Source: Gyromitra esculenta
Taxonomy: Eukaryota > Ascomycota > Pezizomycetes > Pezizales > Discinaceae
DNA length: 64,000 nt
Assembly (NCBI GenBank): GCA_038503075.1
Contig: JBCAML010000001.1
Coordinates: forward strand, 1,240,001 to 1,304,000
Reading direction: 5' to 3'
Below the pieces are notes generated by a model that saw only the letters and a program-made list of their open reading frames with translations, was not told where the DNA came from and searched no databases. A program made the translations under genes and the position numbers. Below are positions 48,372 to 60,600 of this stretch, one piece after another. How positions within the stretch are numbered: the first letter of the stretch is position 1; each line of letters starts with the position of its first letter.

Positions 48372-48941
48372 GGGGGGACGCCACACAAAACTACTTGAGA
48401 GAGTGACCTAGGAAGCATTATTAGCCGTAACGCATAAAACTGGCACAGTAAATCCAAGAAATCCACTCCAGCGCTATAAGCAGACGATTGCAGGACTAGC
48501 TCGTGCTTGAAACCAGTCTAGATACTGTGGGGAATCCCTGCTCCCGCATGCCTTTTCTAAAGCCAGGTTGTGAGGCAATTCCAAATCCATGGGTGAGAAC
48601 CTTCGCTCTAATCAAAGCGTCCTTAGATAAGTCTTGTATAAGTTGACGGGATGAAATCTTACCGAGAGTTCGGGATCTCGTCATAAAATAAAATAAAAGA
48701 TCGAGTGGGGTAGTTTCTGAGTGGTTGGTCTCCTGACAAGAATTTCAGAGTCTCGGCACTTGGATATGGAGAGACCTGAGGTTTAGATTTCGGCTGAGGC
48801 GCCTGATGACCACGTTGGCCACATGTGATCTACTCCATAGCTCTTCGATTCCTGTTTTCACTTTCTATGCCTCGAGTAAGCGTCCACGAGCTCTTAGTTC
48901 CCGAGGCCTGTGGCTACCAACCCGAAAGCGGATCTGATAAC

Positions 48942-48960
48942 AAGATAAGATAAGATAAGA
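48942..48960 (+). repeat. AAGAT (GATAA) pentanucleotide repeat
   Basis: Nearly four tandem units of AAGAT, each containing a GATA core, 157 bp upstream of the transacylase start. It may be simple sequence only. Confidence 0.7.
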
Positions 48961-49116
48961 CACTCTGCTAGCTTCATCCGGGCATATGGGCGATCTATTC
49001 CGCTAGCGCGGCCGACTGTTGCCGAGTGTTAGCCGAGCCTCATAACTCATATCGCAGCACTCGTCTTCTTTATTCCAGCATTCCCCGGATCTCCTCCACC
49101 TCTATCAAAAACAATC

Positions 49117-50302
49117 ATGTGCGCCATGAAAGCCCTGCATCCACCAAGACTTCTCCCTCTCTTCTCAAAGGCTACCCTAAGCAGATCCTGGCTATCAACA
49201 TATCGTACTTTTTCTACCGATGCAGCCGTTTCCCAGCGCCCCAAAACAGCGCTTTTCTTCCCTGGTGGGTCGCTTTCTCCCTCGCTAGATACTATTACGC
49301 AATAACTAACCTACTGTAATATTAGGCCAAGGAACCCAGAAACCTGGCATGCTAACCCCCATTGCTACCGCCTTTCCACGCACTCTCGCACCGTTGCTGG
49401 AGGTCCTCGATGCCACCTGCCCTGGGCTCAGAGAAATCATCTCTTCAGGTCCTTGTTCAACTCTCACACATACGCCTAACGCACAACCTGCTATCCTCTT
49501 CACCTCTGTTGCTATCCTGCGTGTCCTTGAAAATGACTTTGGTCTACAAACCAGCAAATTCGACTACTTCCTCGGCCACTCCCTCGGTGAATTCTCCGCG
49601 CTTGTGGCTGCAAACATACTCTCCCTCGAAGACGCACTCACCCTTGTTCGGCGGCGTGGAGAGGCGATGGCAAAGAGCGCAGAAGAAACAAGTGGCGAAG
49701 TGGGGATGTTCGCAGTGATGGTAGAGAAGAAAGAATTAGCAGGGTTGATGAAGAGGGTTGATGATTTTATACACAGCGAGGTGCTACCAGACGATGAATT
49801 TTTAAATATTGCGAATATCAACTCCAGCACACAAATCGTGCTGAGTGGGCATGTAAGAGCCGTGGAGGCGTGTCTGTGCCACCTAAGGAAATTCCAGGGG
49901 AACGATCCGAGGGCCATTCGGCTGAACGTATCTGCGCCATTTCATAGCCAGATTATGGCGCCGGCTGTAAAAGTCGTTAAGAACTTGCTAGACGGGATGG
50001 AAGTTGGGCTTGGCGGAGAAGCAGCAAAGGTGATATCTAACGCAACTGCAAAACCATATGGCGATTTCGAAGAAATGAAGAAACTACTTGCTGCGCAAGC
50101 AGTTGAGACCGTGCAGTGGAAAGACAGCATAGCTTTCCTAGAAAATAAGGCGGAGGTGACGAGGTGGTTTGGGCTGGGTCCGGGGAAGGTCGGAAGGAAT
50201 TTAATTGGGAGAGAGGTACGAGGAGGCTATAAAAGCGTGCTGGGTGTCGACGGAATGGACGTGGAGGAGTTAGAGAAGGCTGTGAAGATGTTGGATTTGT
50301 AG
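49117..50302 (+). CDS. mct1: Malonyl-CoA:ACP transacylase, mitochondrial type II fatty-acid synthesis (Mct1), 374 aa
   Basis: It transfers malonyl from CoA to the mitochondrial acyl-carrier protein, the entry step of the pathway that supplies octanoyl groups for lipoate. Exons are 49117-49264 and 49326-50302 (intron 61 nt with CTAAC branch site), 375 codons with the stop. The N-terminus (MCAMKALHPPRLLPLFSK, then RTFSTDAA) is basic and typical of a mitochondrial presequence; the ATG at 49126 is an alternative start. Motifs: FFPGQGTQKPGM across the intron, nucleophile Ser135 in GHSLGE, QPAILFTSVA, VSGH-like VLSGHVRA and catalytic His256 in SAPFHSQIM. The free-standing length and presequence argue against a polyketide-synthase acyltransferase domain. 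Confidence 0.94.
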
Positions 50303-52450
50303 TGGTGTGATTGTACTGCAACCTGTGCTAGATATTGTGTTGGAGGCGCGTTTGTTTGTTTTCCTTTGGTTAATTCCTTTGGTGGTGAGGGGCTTCTTTG
50401 CTTTGGCGTTTTTTGTAGGACCTAGTAGGCATAGGGTTCAAGCTTTTTGTGAGGGTTGAGCGGGGTGCTTCCCATAGAATTAGCGAATGAGTTACGCAAG
50501 ACCATCTCTATACCCCTATTAATGTAGTGAGAGTTTTGGGTGCCATAGATATCAATAATTGCAGTGATCTGGATCTTTGCAGTACGCATGCTCCCAGACA
50601 AATTTTCTTGGCACCTATCCTATTGGTTCGTTGATTAGAATTTAGTAGGCATTACTATCTTTTTATTACTAAAATCACGATTAGGCATCAATCCAAAACT
50701 CGGCCAATCACACGCTCTATGTTATAGATCGCTTTGCTGCCAAGAGAATTTTCAGCTAGCTAGTCTCAACCCTGAGGGCACAATCTATTTTATTATAATG
50801 CTTAAGTCAAAATGACCTAATCCAATGCCCTCGAACCCTTAGGCCATAGCTTTTTACGTCTTGAGCTTGTATATACGTTGTTAACTTTTGTGATTATAAT
50901 CAAAACATAGCAGTGTGACGTAATCTTGAAGTATCTATGATAAAGGTTCTTATTTGCAGTAGATTTGTGACTATAGCTAGGCGCGATGTGGCTCGGATAG
51001 CTGCAATAAGCTAGGACATAGAATTAGCAGAGTTCTGCGTAGCTTTGTTGGAAATTTCTGTCGCGACGTCGTGTGAGAATTCGAAGGCTTAACATTTAAC
51101 TTTCACAATTCTTTATCTTTTTTCAATCAGAGAAGGCATTTCTGACAGTTCGGTGAGTAGCTAGGTCCCTTCGGCCGCGGCTGAGGAAGGATATCGGCGG
51201 TACACAGCAACGCAATGAAATTGTTGTATTACTCGCTGGAGCTGAGCTGTTTCATGGAAACTTGAGGCCTAGGCTTTTAATAGGCCTTGAAGAATAGCTG
51301 CAGCTGACCTGAATTGAAAGAGAGAGCGATCTCGATACATCCGATATAGCAGGTATGAATAGAGTGCGTAATCTCCAATAGGGTGTAGATTGGCAGACCC
51401 GAGTGAGATTTTGTGATTTAATGGTAACACGTTTATTTATTTATTTATTATTTCATTCGGCACATTTAGCCCTTAGATTTTAGTGCTCTTCACACTAAAA
51501 CATACTAAACAAAAACCCAAAACCCAAAACAAAAACAAAACAACCAACAAACCACAAGCAAACACTTCACAAACTGACCACTAAACCAAGCTACACCTCC
51601 TTTTTGATCAAGTAAAACAACCTCAACATATGCCTGCGTATTTCAGCCACATCCTCTGCTTCCGCCTCACCTTCCCCTTTCCATTTACACTCTGCGTTCC
51701 CTATTATATATGCTTTTCACCAATGCCGTACCTTCGGAACGGCGGACTCACTGGTTACTTCACATACTACTACGTTTTAATAGCAACACGGATCTCTATT
51801 TTTGTTTTAGAAATTTCCGATAAAACAATGTGGGAGAGGGTGCGCATGATCGCATCATGCACGGCATTTATGAGAAAATTGTTAATTTAGTCTCCATCTC
51901 TTGAAATTTAAAGAAATTAAACGGTTTCGTAACATGTAGGTATGTACTAACCATTGGTTTTATTGCTTTGCTAGCTAGGCGACGGAGATATCTCTAGTTC
52001 TACCTTATGTAGTTCTACCATCTAATCTAAGTTTGTAATCGAGAGAATATAGCCTTGCTCGAGACTGATATAAAGAAATGAAGTTCGGGAAAGTTCTAAT
52101 TTTTAAGTGATATGCTCGCACCAGGAATCACTCACAACGCTCCTGTGTAGCAGCTCAGCTAACCGGAGCGACTTCCGATGTCAATGATTCTGGGAAGCCA
52201 CGAGTGGGAGAGTTTGTGGCAATTCACCTTTTCCCTCAAACTGTGCATTGTTCAGATCAGTCTTCAGGCCCAATCAATGTAATGGTGCACACCATACTAT
52301 ACCTTGTTTCATAAGCATGATTGTTTTTGCTAATTGCGACACGAGCTAATGCTTAATGAACTTACTGCCGCTTTTCTAGAATAACTTTTATATGGATCAA
52401 AATTCTGCTATCCATAACTATTCACTGTCTAGTGATGTGTGTATGAATAA

Positions 52451-52468
52451 TCTATCTATCTATCTATT
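52451..52468 (+). repeat. TCTA microsatellite
   Basis: Four perfect tandem TCTA units followed by a partial unit. Confidence 0.8.
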
Positions 52469-53267
52469 CGCTGTCTGGTCCTATCACGTGCACATTCATC
52501 ATCGAAAATTGAAAATTAGGCAAATTTTGGTATATCTTGACTAGGTACTCTTCTTTGAGAACGTGTTTTGATGAAGATCACTTCTGGGATGAAATTTGGG
52601 TCGGCGAGTTCGCCATTAGTATACTCATGTCGCCAAATTTATAATGCCGAATGACTAAATTTTGACTAATGTCGGAATTATCATGTCTGTGGTATGAGAT
52701 ACGGGGGAAGGTAGCATTTTGAGAGCGGCAGCAACTTCAGTACACTTTACAATTTTCTATATCCGGTGGCTGTTAAAGAACAGAGCTTCCTGTGGGGGTT
52801 TCACCGGTGTCTGGGACCCATTTTCACACTCAATACTCATAGTCAGACTTTAGTCATCTGGCATTATAAATCTGGCGACATGAGTATAGATACGCACAAT
52901 TATACGGGAGAAAGTACACTTAAGGGGCCTATAATTCTTGTTGGCTAGCTTAAACGTGAGTGGCATGATAGGTTAGTTAACTCGGACTCTTGTCCCGAAA
53001 TACTCCTACCCTATCGAGTTTTAGTTGTTGCTGTTGTTTATTCATTAGGTAAATTACCGAGTTTTAGCGGTAGGAGCCAGAATTTGAAATCACAAACTAA
53101 ATGGCGTGTAGATCTAACTTCGCATAAATATTGCTAGGAAGGCACATGTAGATCACTATTCTCGGTCTCGAATACAGATCATCACCAACCCCTGCTAACG
53201 CACCACATGGTAATGGAGGGGGATCTGAGAAAGCTAAATTGGAACGAGGTCTCAGGCCATGTCTGTA

Positions 53268-53429
53268 CAGCGTACGGTAAAAAAAGATCGAGAGACGAGG
53301 GACCTAAAGTTCAGGCCAGCTGTTACTAGCTTCCGAGAGTTTTTAAGAAAGATTCTAGCAGTTGGATTGGCTACAAAGCCCTGTCAGTAGGCCCCGGTTC
53401 CGGCCTCGATCTTTTTTTGCCGTGCGCTG
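53268..53429. mobile_element. 162-bp MITE-like element, CAGCG termini, TA flanks
   Basis: The left end CAGCGTACGGTAAAAAAAGA followed by TCGAG and the right end (inverted) CAGCGCACGGCAAAAAAAGA followed by TCGAG match at all but two positions over 25 bp; both differences are transitions. The element is bounded by TA on both sides (53266-53267 and 53430-53431). It has no coding capacity. The CAG start and TA duplication fit Tc1/mariner/pogo-type non-autonomous elements. No second copy is seen in this window. Confidence 0.75.
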
Positions 53430-53698
53430 TATATGACCAAACGCGTGGCAGGATACTCGAGGTACGCATATGTGCATGGAGAACTTGAAAATACAGACGT
53501 GAGTTGGCCAATCGATTTATCGGAGTGCTAATTGAGAGGGATCAGACATCACTACCAACAAGGGGTGGGTTCGGATGCCTTATGCCTGCCCTGAGTACAA
53601 CCAATCTTGATCAGGCTTGGTGCTATGGAAGCTCAGCTGTTTCTCGTCTCCATGAAATGTTTTCTGATAACTATTTAGCGATCTAAGCATATGTACTC

Positions 53699-53815
53699 GT
53701 ATTTGACTGCCGTTTTTAGAATAGACTGGATCTGCACACCCTACAAAACTGTGTCGAATCTATGGCTCCTATGGGAAGCAGAGGCAGCCCGTTTTAAAAA
53801 CGTCAGTCAAATACG
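53699..53815. repeat. 117-bp foldback with 21-bp arms
   Basis: CGTATTTGACTGCCGTTTTTA at 53699-53719 and its inverted partner at 53795-53815 differ at one position. No target duplication is obvious. It lies 270 bp from the preceding element and has different arms. Confidence 0.6.
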
Positions 53816-55175
53816 GTGATATGGTATAGAAATGACTGGCCAATCCCTAACATTTTCCAATAGCTCTAAGACCGGAATACCACACGTGTACTGTGGCAAG
53901 AAATCAGCCTCCTTTCTGGTCTAGCAATCAAAAAATTAAAAGCTTCGCCGATGCTAAAGGCAATTCATATACATATGCACCTAAGCTACGCGTACGTTAT
54001 AAAACTGGGCACTTCGAGGACACTGGTGCATAGTCTGATCAGTTCAGTCCATTTAGAGATCCGTGCAGGGTTTTGAACAGCTATGATAGATGACAGCTGT
54101 AGACGCTTGGAGGTGCATAAATAGGTCAAAATTTTTACACCAAAATTTCATAACAGCTCCTTCGGCTACTTCATTCTAGGCCCACAAGCGAGCTATGCAG
54201 TTGTCATGACATCCCAGTGCACTGGTTGTCCCGCCAGCAAGGTGGGATGTCAAGACTTGTCTTACTCGGCTGCACTCATCTATACGTATAACAGGAACTA
54301 TACTATACATAGTCCATCTTAATTCCTATGAATATTTTTGATGGGAGATTCGGGGAGAGCCTTATTTGTTATAGGAGGGCTATTACACAATGAAAATGAC
54401 ATTCTAGTGGCTCCTCCATCAGAGCTAGAGATATCAGTTATACTGAGTAAGTTTTTTTTGTTTTTTCAGCTCGGTCCATAGAAATGGGTTCAGGGCAAGG
54501 AGAACTCCGGATACCAAGAATGAAAATCTGAAACCTTTTACTTCGCGGGCCACCATAAATCAAGATAGGTGTAATGAATGGATCTCGATCTCCACTAAGC
54601 CTGTTGGCAAGTCGACACGAAGTAGGAAAATATTGTCATAGCGTATGCCGTCTATTTGAAAATCATTCATAGCCTGTTTGTTGATTTTGAAACATCTAGC
54701 CATGCATATCCCGTCTCACCCACCGGCGATTGCGAGATAGGGAGGGTGAAACAAAAGCACGCACTAACGACTGTACACAGTTTTCTAGGGCAGATTTCCG
54801 ACTTTGCTGGCCTATCAGAATATACTCGTAACTGGCTTAGCCGAGATGCAATTCCATGCAATTAGCTAGCTATGGGTCTCACATTCTAGTTCGTTAATAT
54901 ATACTCAGGAGGTCGTTAGTATCCCGAATACGATGATGTATCCACCCAATCATTGTAACTTAGCATTAAAGACTCAAGAATGATGATCTGATTTGACATG
55001 GTAGCGGGCAGACGTGTTTTTATCAACCCAATTGCAAATATTGCAAGTAGACAAACTAACAAAATGTACATACTTGTGGTATAGTTAAATTACAAAGGGC
55101 TACTAACAAAAACAAGTTTGCTATAGGCCCCGTTTACCTCCTTTACCACTGTGCACGAGAAAACCACTAGGCCCT

Positions 55176-57602
55176 CTAACTGATACACAAGACGGCTACC
55201 GTTAAATTTGGAAGCTCAAATGTGAACTTTCCGCTGGAATTTTTAGTAATAGGCTTTTCAACCCAGACACTTGTTTCATTCTTGGGAGTGTTCCAAGAGA
55301 ACGATGAAGGTGCACTGAGCGTGGTCAGCTTTCCACGGGTTATAGTCTTATCTGGGACCTCAAAGGTAATGTTTGACGTTGTCCCATTGTAATTGGCGAT
55401 TTTTAGGTAGTACGCGCCACGGTCAGTTCTTGATGCAGACCAATACAAGGGTCCGAAACTAGTATCTGAAGTGACAGGGAGTACAGTTGTCCCGTGGTAC
55501 GTCGAGAAGAGCTGAAAACTAGTTAGAAAACTGCTTCCGAAAACATTACATTTTTGCGGAGGAGCATACTTTTTGCACGTAGTAGCTGATTGAGAGAGCG
55601 GTCTCCGCTGGATCCGCTGTAAAGGAAATAAGATCAGGCTAAGGAATAATAATTGTCAGCATACATCTAATACTTCATTTGCTTAACTTATAAAGTCAAA
55701 TAACTGCAGGAAACGAGCGGGGAAGACATACCGTCCATTGGTAGCTATTCAGGTTCTGGAGAACCGGTGCATACGCCGTGCCCCGAATAAGATCGGCATT
55801 CCTCTCCATACCAATTGCAAACACGGCCTCTGAAATTGCACCAACTAAAGTAGGGAATCTTGACTTAGGAAGATTCCAATCCGTTCCACCTCCCTGAGCC
55901 CTATTGTCCTGAACATATGCATACTCCCCAACTAAGATCGGATGACTGCGGTCCATATTATCGAAAAACCCAAACCTAGATACGAAATCATCTGGTCGAG
56001 TATATCTATGGTAATCGAGCCATGCACCCTCCGGTATGGGACTGATGTTGGTGGTTGAAGCCATGGTCGTTATATGGGGATAAGCGGCTTTTATCGCATT
56101 GTGAAACATTGGGAATCGGTAAGCACTGTAGGAACTTCCACCACCTCCAAGATCATCCTCGTTTCCGATCTCAACATAATTGATCTTCCACGGTTTAGGA
56201 TGGCCTAACTTTGCCCTTAAAGCGCCATATGTGGTGTTTACTGGACCCATCAGGAATTCAAGCTCATTAAGTGTATCTTGAACGTAGATGCCCAATTCTT
56301 CCTGTGAAACGACCGGCCCATTGAGGTAGAATCCTGCCCAGACACCAAGAATTGGTTCCAGTTTCATATCATCACACCACTGTTTTAGTCTAGAATATCA
56401 GTCGCAATTCTTAAGCTTGATAGTTAGTAAATCTAACTAACACCGATCTACGTACCAGCATGTATTCTACTAATCCGAGCCCATCAGTGTTTTCATATCC
56501 CCATGTACCTTATTACGTAGTTAGCTAAGCGCACGAACTCATTTAATAAACCGGGCATAGACTTACCTGGGCGGCCTGGGCGATCTATCAGTGGACCGAT
56601 GGTTTCATTCCATTTCCAGCGGTACGGGGGGTCATTGCCCTCACTTGGTTCACAGAATTTTCGTTAGCAGGAACTATCAGCTAAGATAGTCTCAGCTGAC
56701 TAAATTTGGAGCCTTTATCTCACAGATTATTCCCTCCCGGAAAACGAAGGAAGGCAGGTCCGAAGCCTTCTAAATTCTTGGCAAGATCCTCTCGAAGGCC
56801 GTTCTCCCTGGATTATCATTAATACCACAAAACTACTTCATCAACACCATCTAAAAACCATACCTATTGTGATAGGTCGGAGGAAATAGACTGATAAGAC
56901 TGAAGAAAAGCCCGTTCTGCGCCTTTGGTGCGTCGAACGTGATCTGGAGAGTGTTGTTCACATTGGAGGCGGCTTTGCTGGGTGTTAGAACGAATTCATG
57001 CTTAGTCCACGAATTGGCTTTTGATTCCGATATAATTTCCTTCTCAGCGTAGACCGTGGCAGTAAGATTGGATTTAATTGAGACGGTGAAAGTCCCTTGA
57101 TACGCCCCCTTGACGTAAAAACTCCCTGTATATGGGACGTCTTTCACGTCAATTCCCCAAAATCCCTCGTTTAAGAATCCAACCTTAGTGACACCTGTGG
57201 ATTTCGGAAGCACTTTCATCACATTAGGTAATGCGGATGATAATGGATTGTTGGTGTCAATGGAAAGGATTGCATCTCCGACGGCACGATAGGCGTTCAA
57301 AGTTGGCGTAACTGAGCTACCTGACCCTTGAAAAGCGCGGTTTCGAATGAGCTCTGCATAGAGACCACCGTCTCCGGAATGGTTAATGTCCTTTGGGAGC
57401 ATAAGCGTTATGAACCGTGATTTTATAGGCAGATATATACTAAGGGCAGCGGCTGTCATACCTCATACATTATTCCATACATAATAGGACTTGTTTTGTT
57501 CCCTTCATTGCTTGAAACCACGAGATCTACCCCAAGGGTAGTCTTGCATAACTGTAGTAAAATCAGCACCACAGCTCCCGTGCCTGAGAGAATGCACCGC
57601 AT
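55176..57602 (-). CDS. Secreted GH51 alpha-L-arabinofuranosidase, 644 aa
   Basis: It removes terminal arabinofuranosyl groups from arabinan and arabinoxylan outside the cell. Exons on the minus strand are 57602-57462, 57390-56864, 56807-56724, 56643-56567, 56508-56456, 56379-55732, 55638-55570 and 55511-55176 (introns 56-93 nt), 645 codons with the stop. The signal peptide is [20 protein letters not shown], likely cleaved after TTLG. The N-terminal domain starts [19 protein letters not shown], then RNRAFQG. Next come [17 protein letters not shown] (joined across intron 3), [11 protein letters not shown] and [16 protein letters not shown]. The catalytic acid/base is Glu368 in VEIGNED and the nucleophile Glu446 in LVGEYA. 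The C-terminal domain runs from about [12 protein letters not shown] to LTVAVLCIS. Several NxS/T sites fit secretion. Length matches fungal GH51. The gene is intact. Confidence 0.96.
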
Positions 57603-60600
57603 TTTGTTGTATGTTGCCTAGCTACTAAACCAGTTACTCGCACCTTTGATTTAAGCTTGAGACATATAATATTATTAGTTCCATTGGTTTTTATACTTCA
57701 GAAGTTAGCTCGGTCGGTATCAATTGGTCCGTTGACATGAGTTTCTCAATTACCCTTCCGTAAACCACCAGGGGTGTTATTACCCCACACCCGGCAGAGG
57801 AGTCCGTTTGTGAAGGATCGTTTATTGAATTTCCGAAAGTAGCTGACATGCCGGCCATTAGGCCGGGAAGCAAATGGGTCTATGTTTCGTGATTGCAATA
57901 CTATTATGGGTATTCGTTAAAAAAACGGCCTTACAGAATGTTCAGGTCTTCAAAATCTATCTAATTAAATTCGAAAGTAAAAGACCATCTATATTCATAG
58001 CTTGTGATAGTAGCTCGGCTTTGTAGAGATCTACAGATTTATAAACGCAGTCCGGACGAACGGCAGGTCTAGATCATCCCAGCTTTCGCCTAATAGTTCA
58101 AGTGTTTGCGATTTATATATCGACCATTTTTTTAGACCGATCGCGATCTGTGATCTGTACAAGCCGGGCAAGCTGTTAAACGCGGAGTCTTTGCACCGAG
58201 ATCATGAGGGTTCAGTATCTCTCGGGCATTACAAGTAATCTAAGTACTTTATTTTTGGGATTGTAATCTATAAAGTTCTAGGTATAGCTTTATTTATTTA
58301 TTTATTTATGGCTAAATGTATCGTAATGCCCAAGCTTAAGGCCGTGCCGGAGGAATCCATGTCAAAATCAAGCATGGGAGTTTAAGCCTAAGCGAGACGG
58401 GTGAGGCTTTACCCAGCAAAAACAACGAAAACCCTGGAGCTAATATATACTGACGTGACAAGCATCATAAACTCGGATTTTATGGACAAGCCTCCAGTAA
58501 TGTCCCTGAACGCTGCAATCAATACATAAATCAAAGTGGCAGGAAAAATCGACACTTTCCTGTTAGGAAAGGTGGAACAACTATTTTCATGACCAACATA
58601 CGGTACTGTTGCGTCAGATTCTACTTATTCTACATCTACATCTATACGTAGTTACATAACAATAACTTACTCACACTAGGATCCGAGTTACATCTAGTTA
58701 TAGGTAAGAGTAAGGATTATCTCTAATCTCTAATCCTCACCTATAGCCAGCTGCGCATGCAGGCATTTACTAGTTTAACGTATGACTTTTTCGCGAACGA
58801 AATGTGAGCATTGTATAACCCCATGGCCACGTAAAGCCGCCTAAGCTCTGATCATGACTAAAGCCAGTTTCTCGAATCTTGGTGTACGTACGGCGCGGAC
58901 TCGACGCCGAAATATCATGAAATATGGTCACGACATCTAAAAAATAAAATAAAAAATAAACACGAGATCACACACCGTTCGAAAAAGCTGACAATGTTTG
59001 GAAAATTTTGTCGTTTTTAGCAGATACGAACACACCTAACCAAGATACGTCTCACGAGTTAACACGGTAAGTCATTGTTGAGTCAAGGTATATGCATAAG
59101 TACATGTATGACTGTTACTAGATAATGTAGTTTAAGCCAAATCCCCCAAGAGTGGATCGAGAGTTTAAGTACGTAGAATATATGGTGGTGAGGGTGTGAG
59201 GCCCTAATCAGGAATAATTTGGCTATAGCCATGGGCATACTAAAACGTACTGTTCTCGAGTGATCAATTATGAGGAAGCAATGCTATTTTAGGAATTGTC
59301 GCGTGTCGTAGGCATAGAGGGACAGCTATAGAAATCGAAATATAGAATATCGATGACTCAGATACTGCTCATAGCAATCTAATAAGATAGTGCGTATACT
59401 TATGAATTTAGAGATACTATTATTATCATAATTATATAAGCCCAATTTAGTCTAGAGATACTTGGTGGTCTAATTTTTTGCTTGGGTTTTATAGCTAACT
59501 ATAGCTACAGTTAAACTCTGCGTGCACGAAAGTGATTCTTATAGACATATGTATATTATATCCCATCTACTATATTCGCGCTAACAGCTACCTTTTTAGT
59601 CAACATAGTAGTGTTTTCAATTCATCCCGTTCGAATTATCCAAGGACATGAGCTTGGGTTGGTAGGCCTGGTAAGAGTTTGCTATCTTAGCTATAGCTAT
59701 AGCATGACATAATCTAATTCTCTTTCAGCCGATCAAAATTTTGGCTATAGTATATCTATGCCTTACCGATCCATGTTTCTTAAGACGCCCAAATTCCGAA
59801 CCAACCCGATATTGGGCCCAATCGATCGATATATGCTAGACCTAAACTTGGACAAGAATTCGTTAAATCTGCAACCTGCTAATTCCCCACCAATCACCAC
59901 AGCTAATCCTATAACCGCATGTTCGCTTCCTACAAACGAGTTTAAGATCCAAAAACAATAACCTACATTTGGAGTTAACGAGGAGGCCGGTCACACGAAG
60001 CCTGTAAAATGCCCAAAGACATTGATTGGTCTTCTGATGCTGCTCGATGTTGCCAAAAGACACTGTCGGCAGTGATCAGAAAACGGCGTTACGGCATCAA
60101 TGCACTGCTGGTTCGTATAGGATTTCCAAAGCTAGCCCACCCTTCTTGGTTCTTATGAGGCGGTCCGTGCGCGTTTTGCAAAAGATAGGTCACAGCAAGA
60201 AAACCGATAAGCTATGTAACCACGACAGTGAAATTTAGAGTGTACGCAAGTTCTAGCAATCGTCTAGCTACGTGTAGTTGGCCATATCCATGAAAAAGCA
60301 TAGCTGTATAGTAGCGTAGCTAGTGGAGAATGCCCCGGCCGATCACGAAAAAAAGCATCGCTCTGGCCATGGCCACGTAATATCGCAGCGTGCAAGGTCA
60401 AAGGCACAATGTTTGCATCACCCCTAAATTCAGTAGAGGATCATTGGCGAACTAATCTTTCCGCTCGGTGACACCCGGACTTCGCACCGTCCGATAAGTA
60501 TAGTATAAATCATAAGCTATCACTCGCTGTGGTGTCACGCAACACTGCTTGCATATGTGGGCGTATTTCGCAGATGATTTCATGTGAGAACTTTATTAAC

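Larger units (their letters stand above)
47430..49116. other. Intergenic between divergent genes, with a MITE-like element
   Basis: It holds TACATGTA at 47580-47587, the foldback at 48248-48371 and an AAGAT repeat at 48942-48960. No coding frame is supported. Confidence 0.6.
50303..55175. other. Intergenic with two inverted-repeat elements
   Basis: No supported gene; a 60-codon frame at 52766 and similar ones have no features. It contains elements at 53268-53429 and 53699-53815, a TCTA microsatellite at 52451-52468 and a (TTTA)n run near 51430-51450. Confidence 0.6.

Noticed and set aside
44222..57602. A secondary-metabolite cluster built on the P450 and the transacylase
   Set aside because: The transacylase has a mitochondrial presequence and no synthase, transporter or regulator lies nearby. 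The genes look unrelated.
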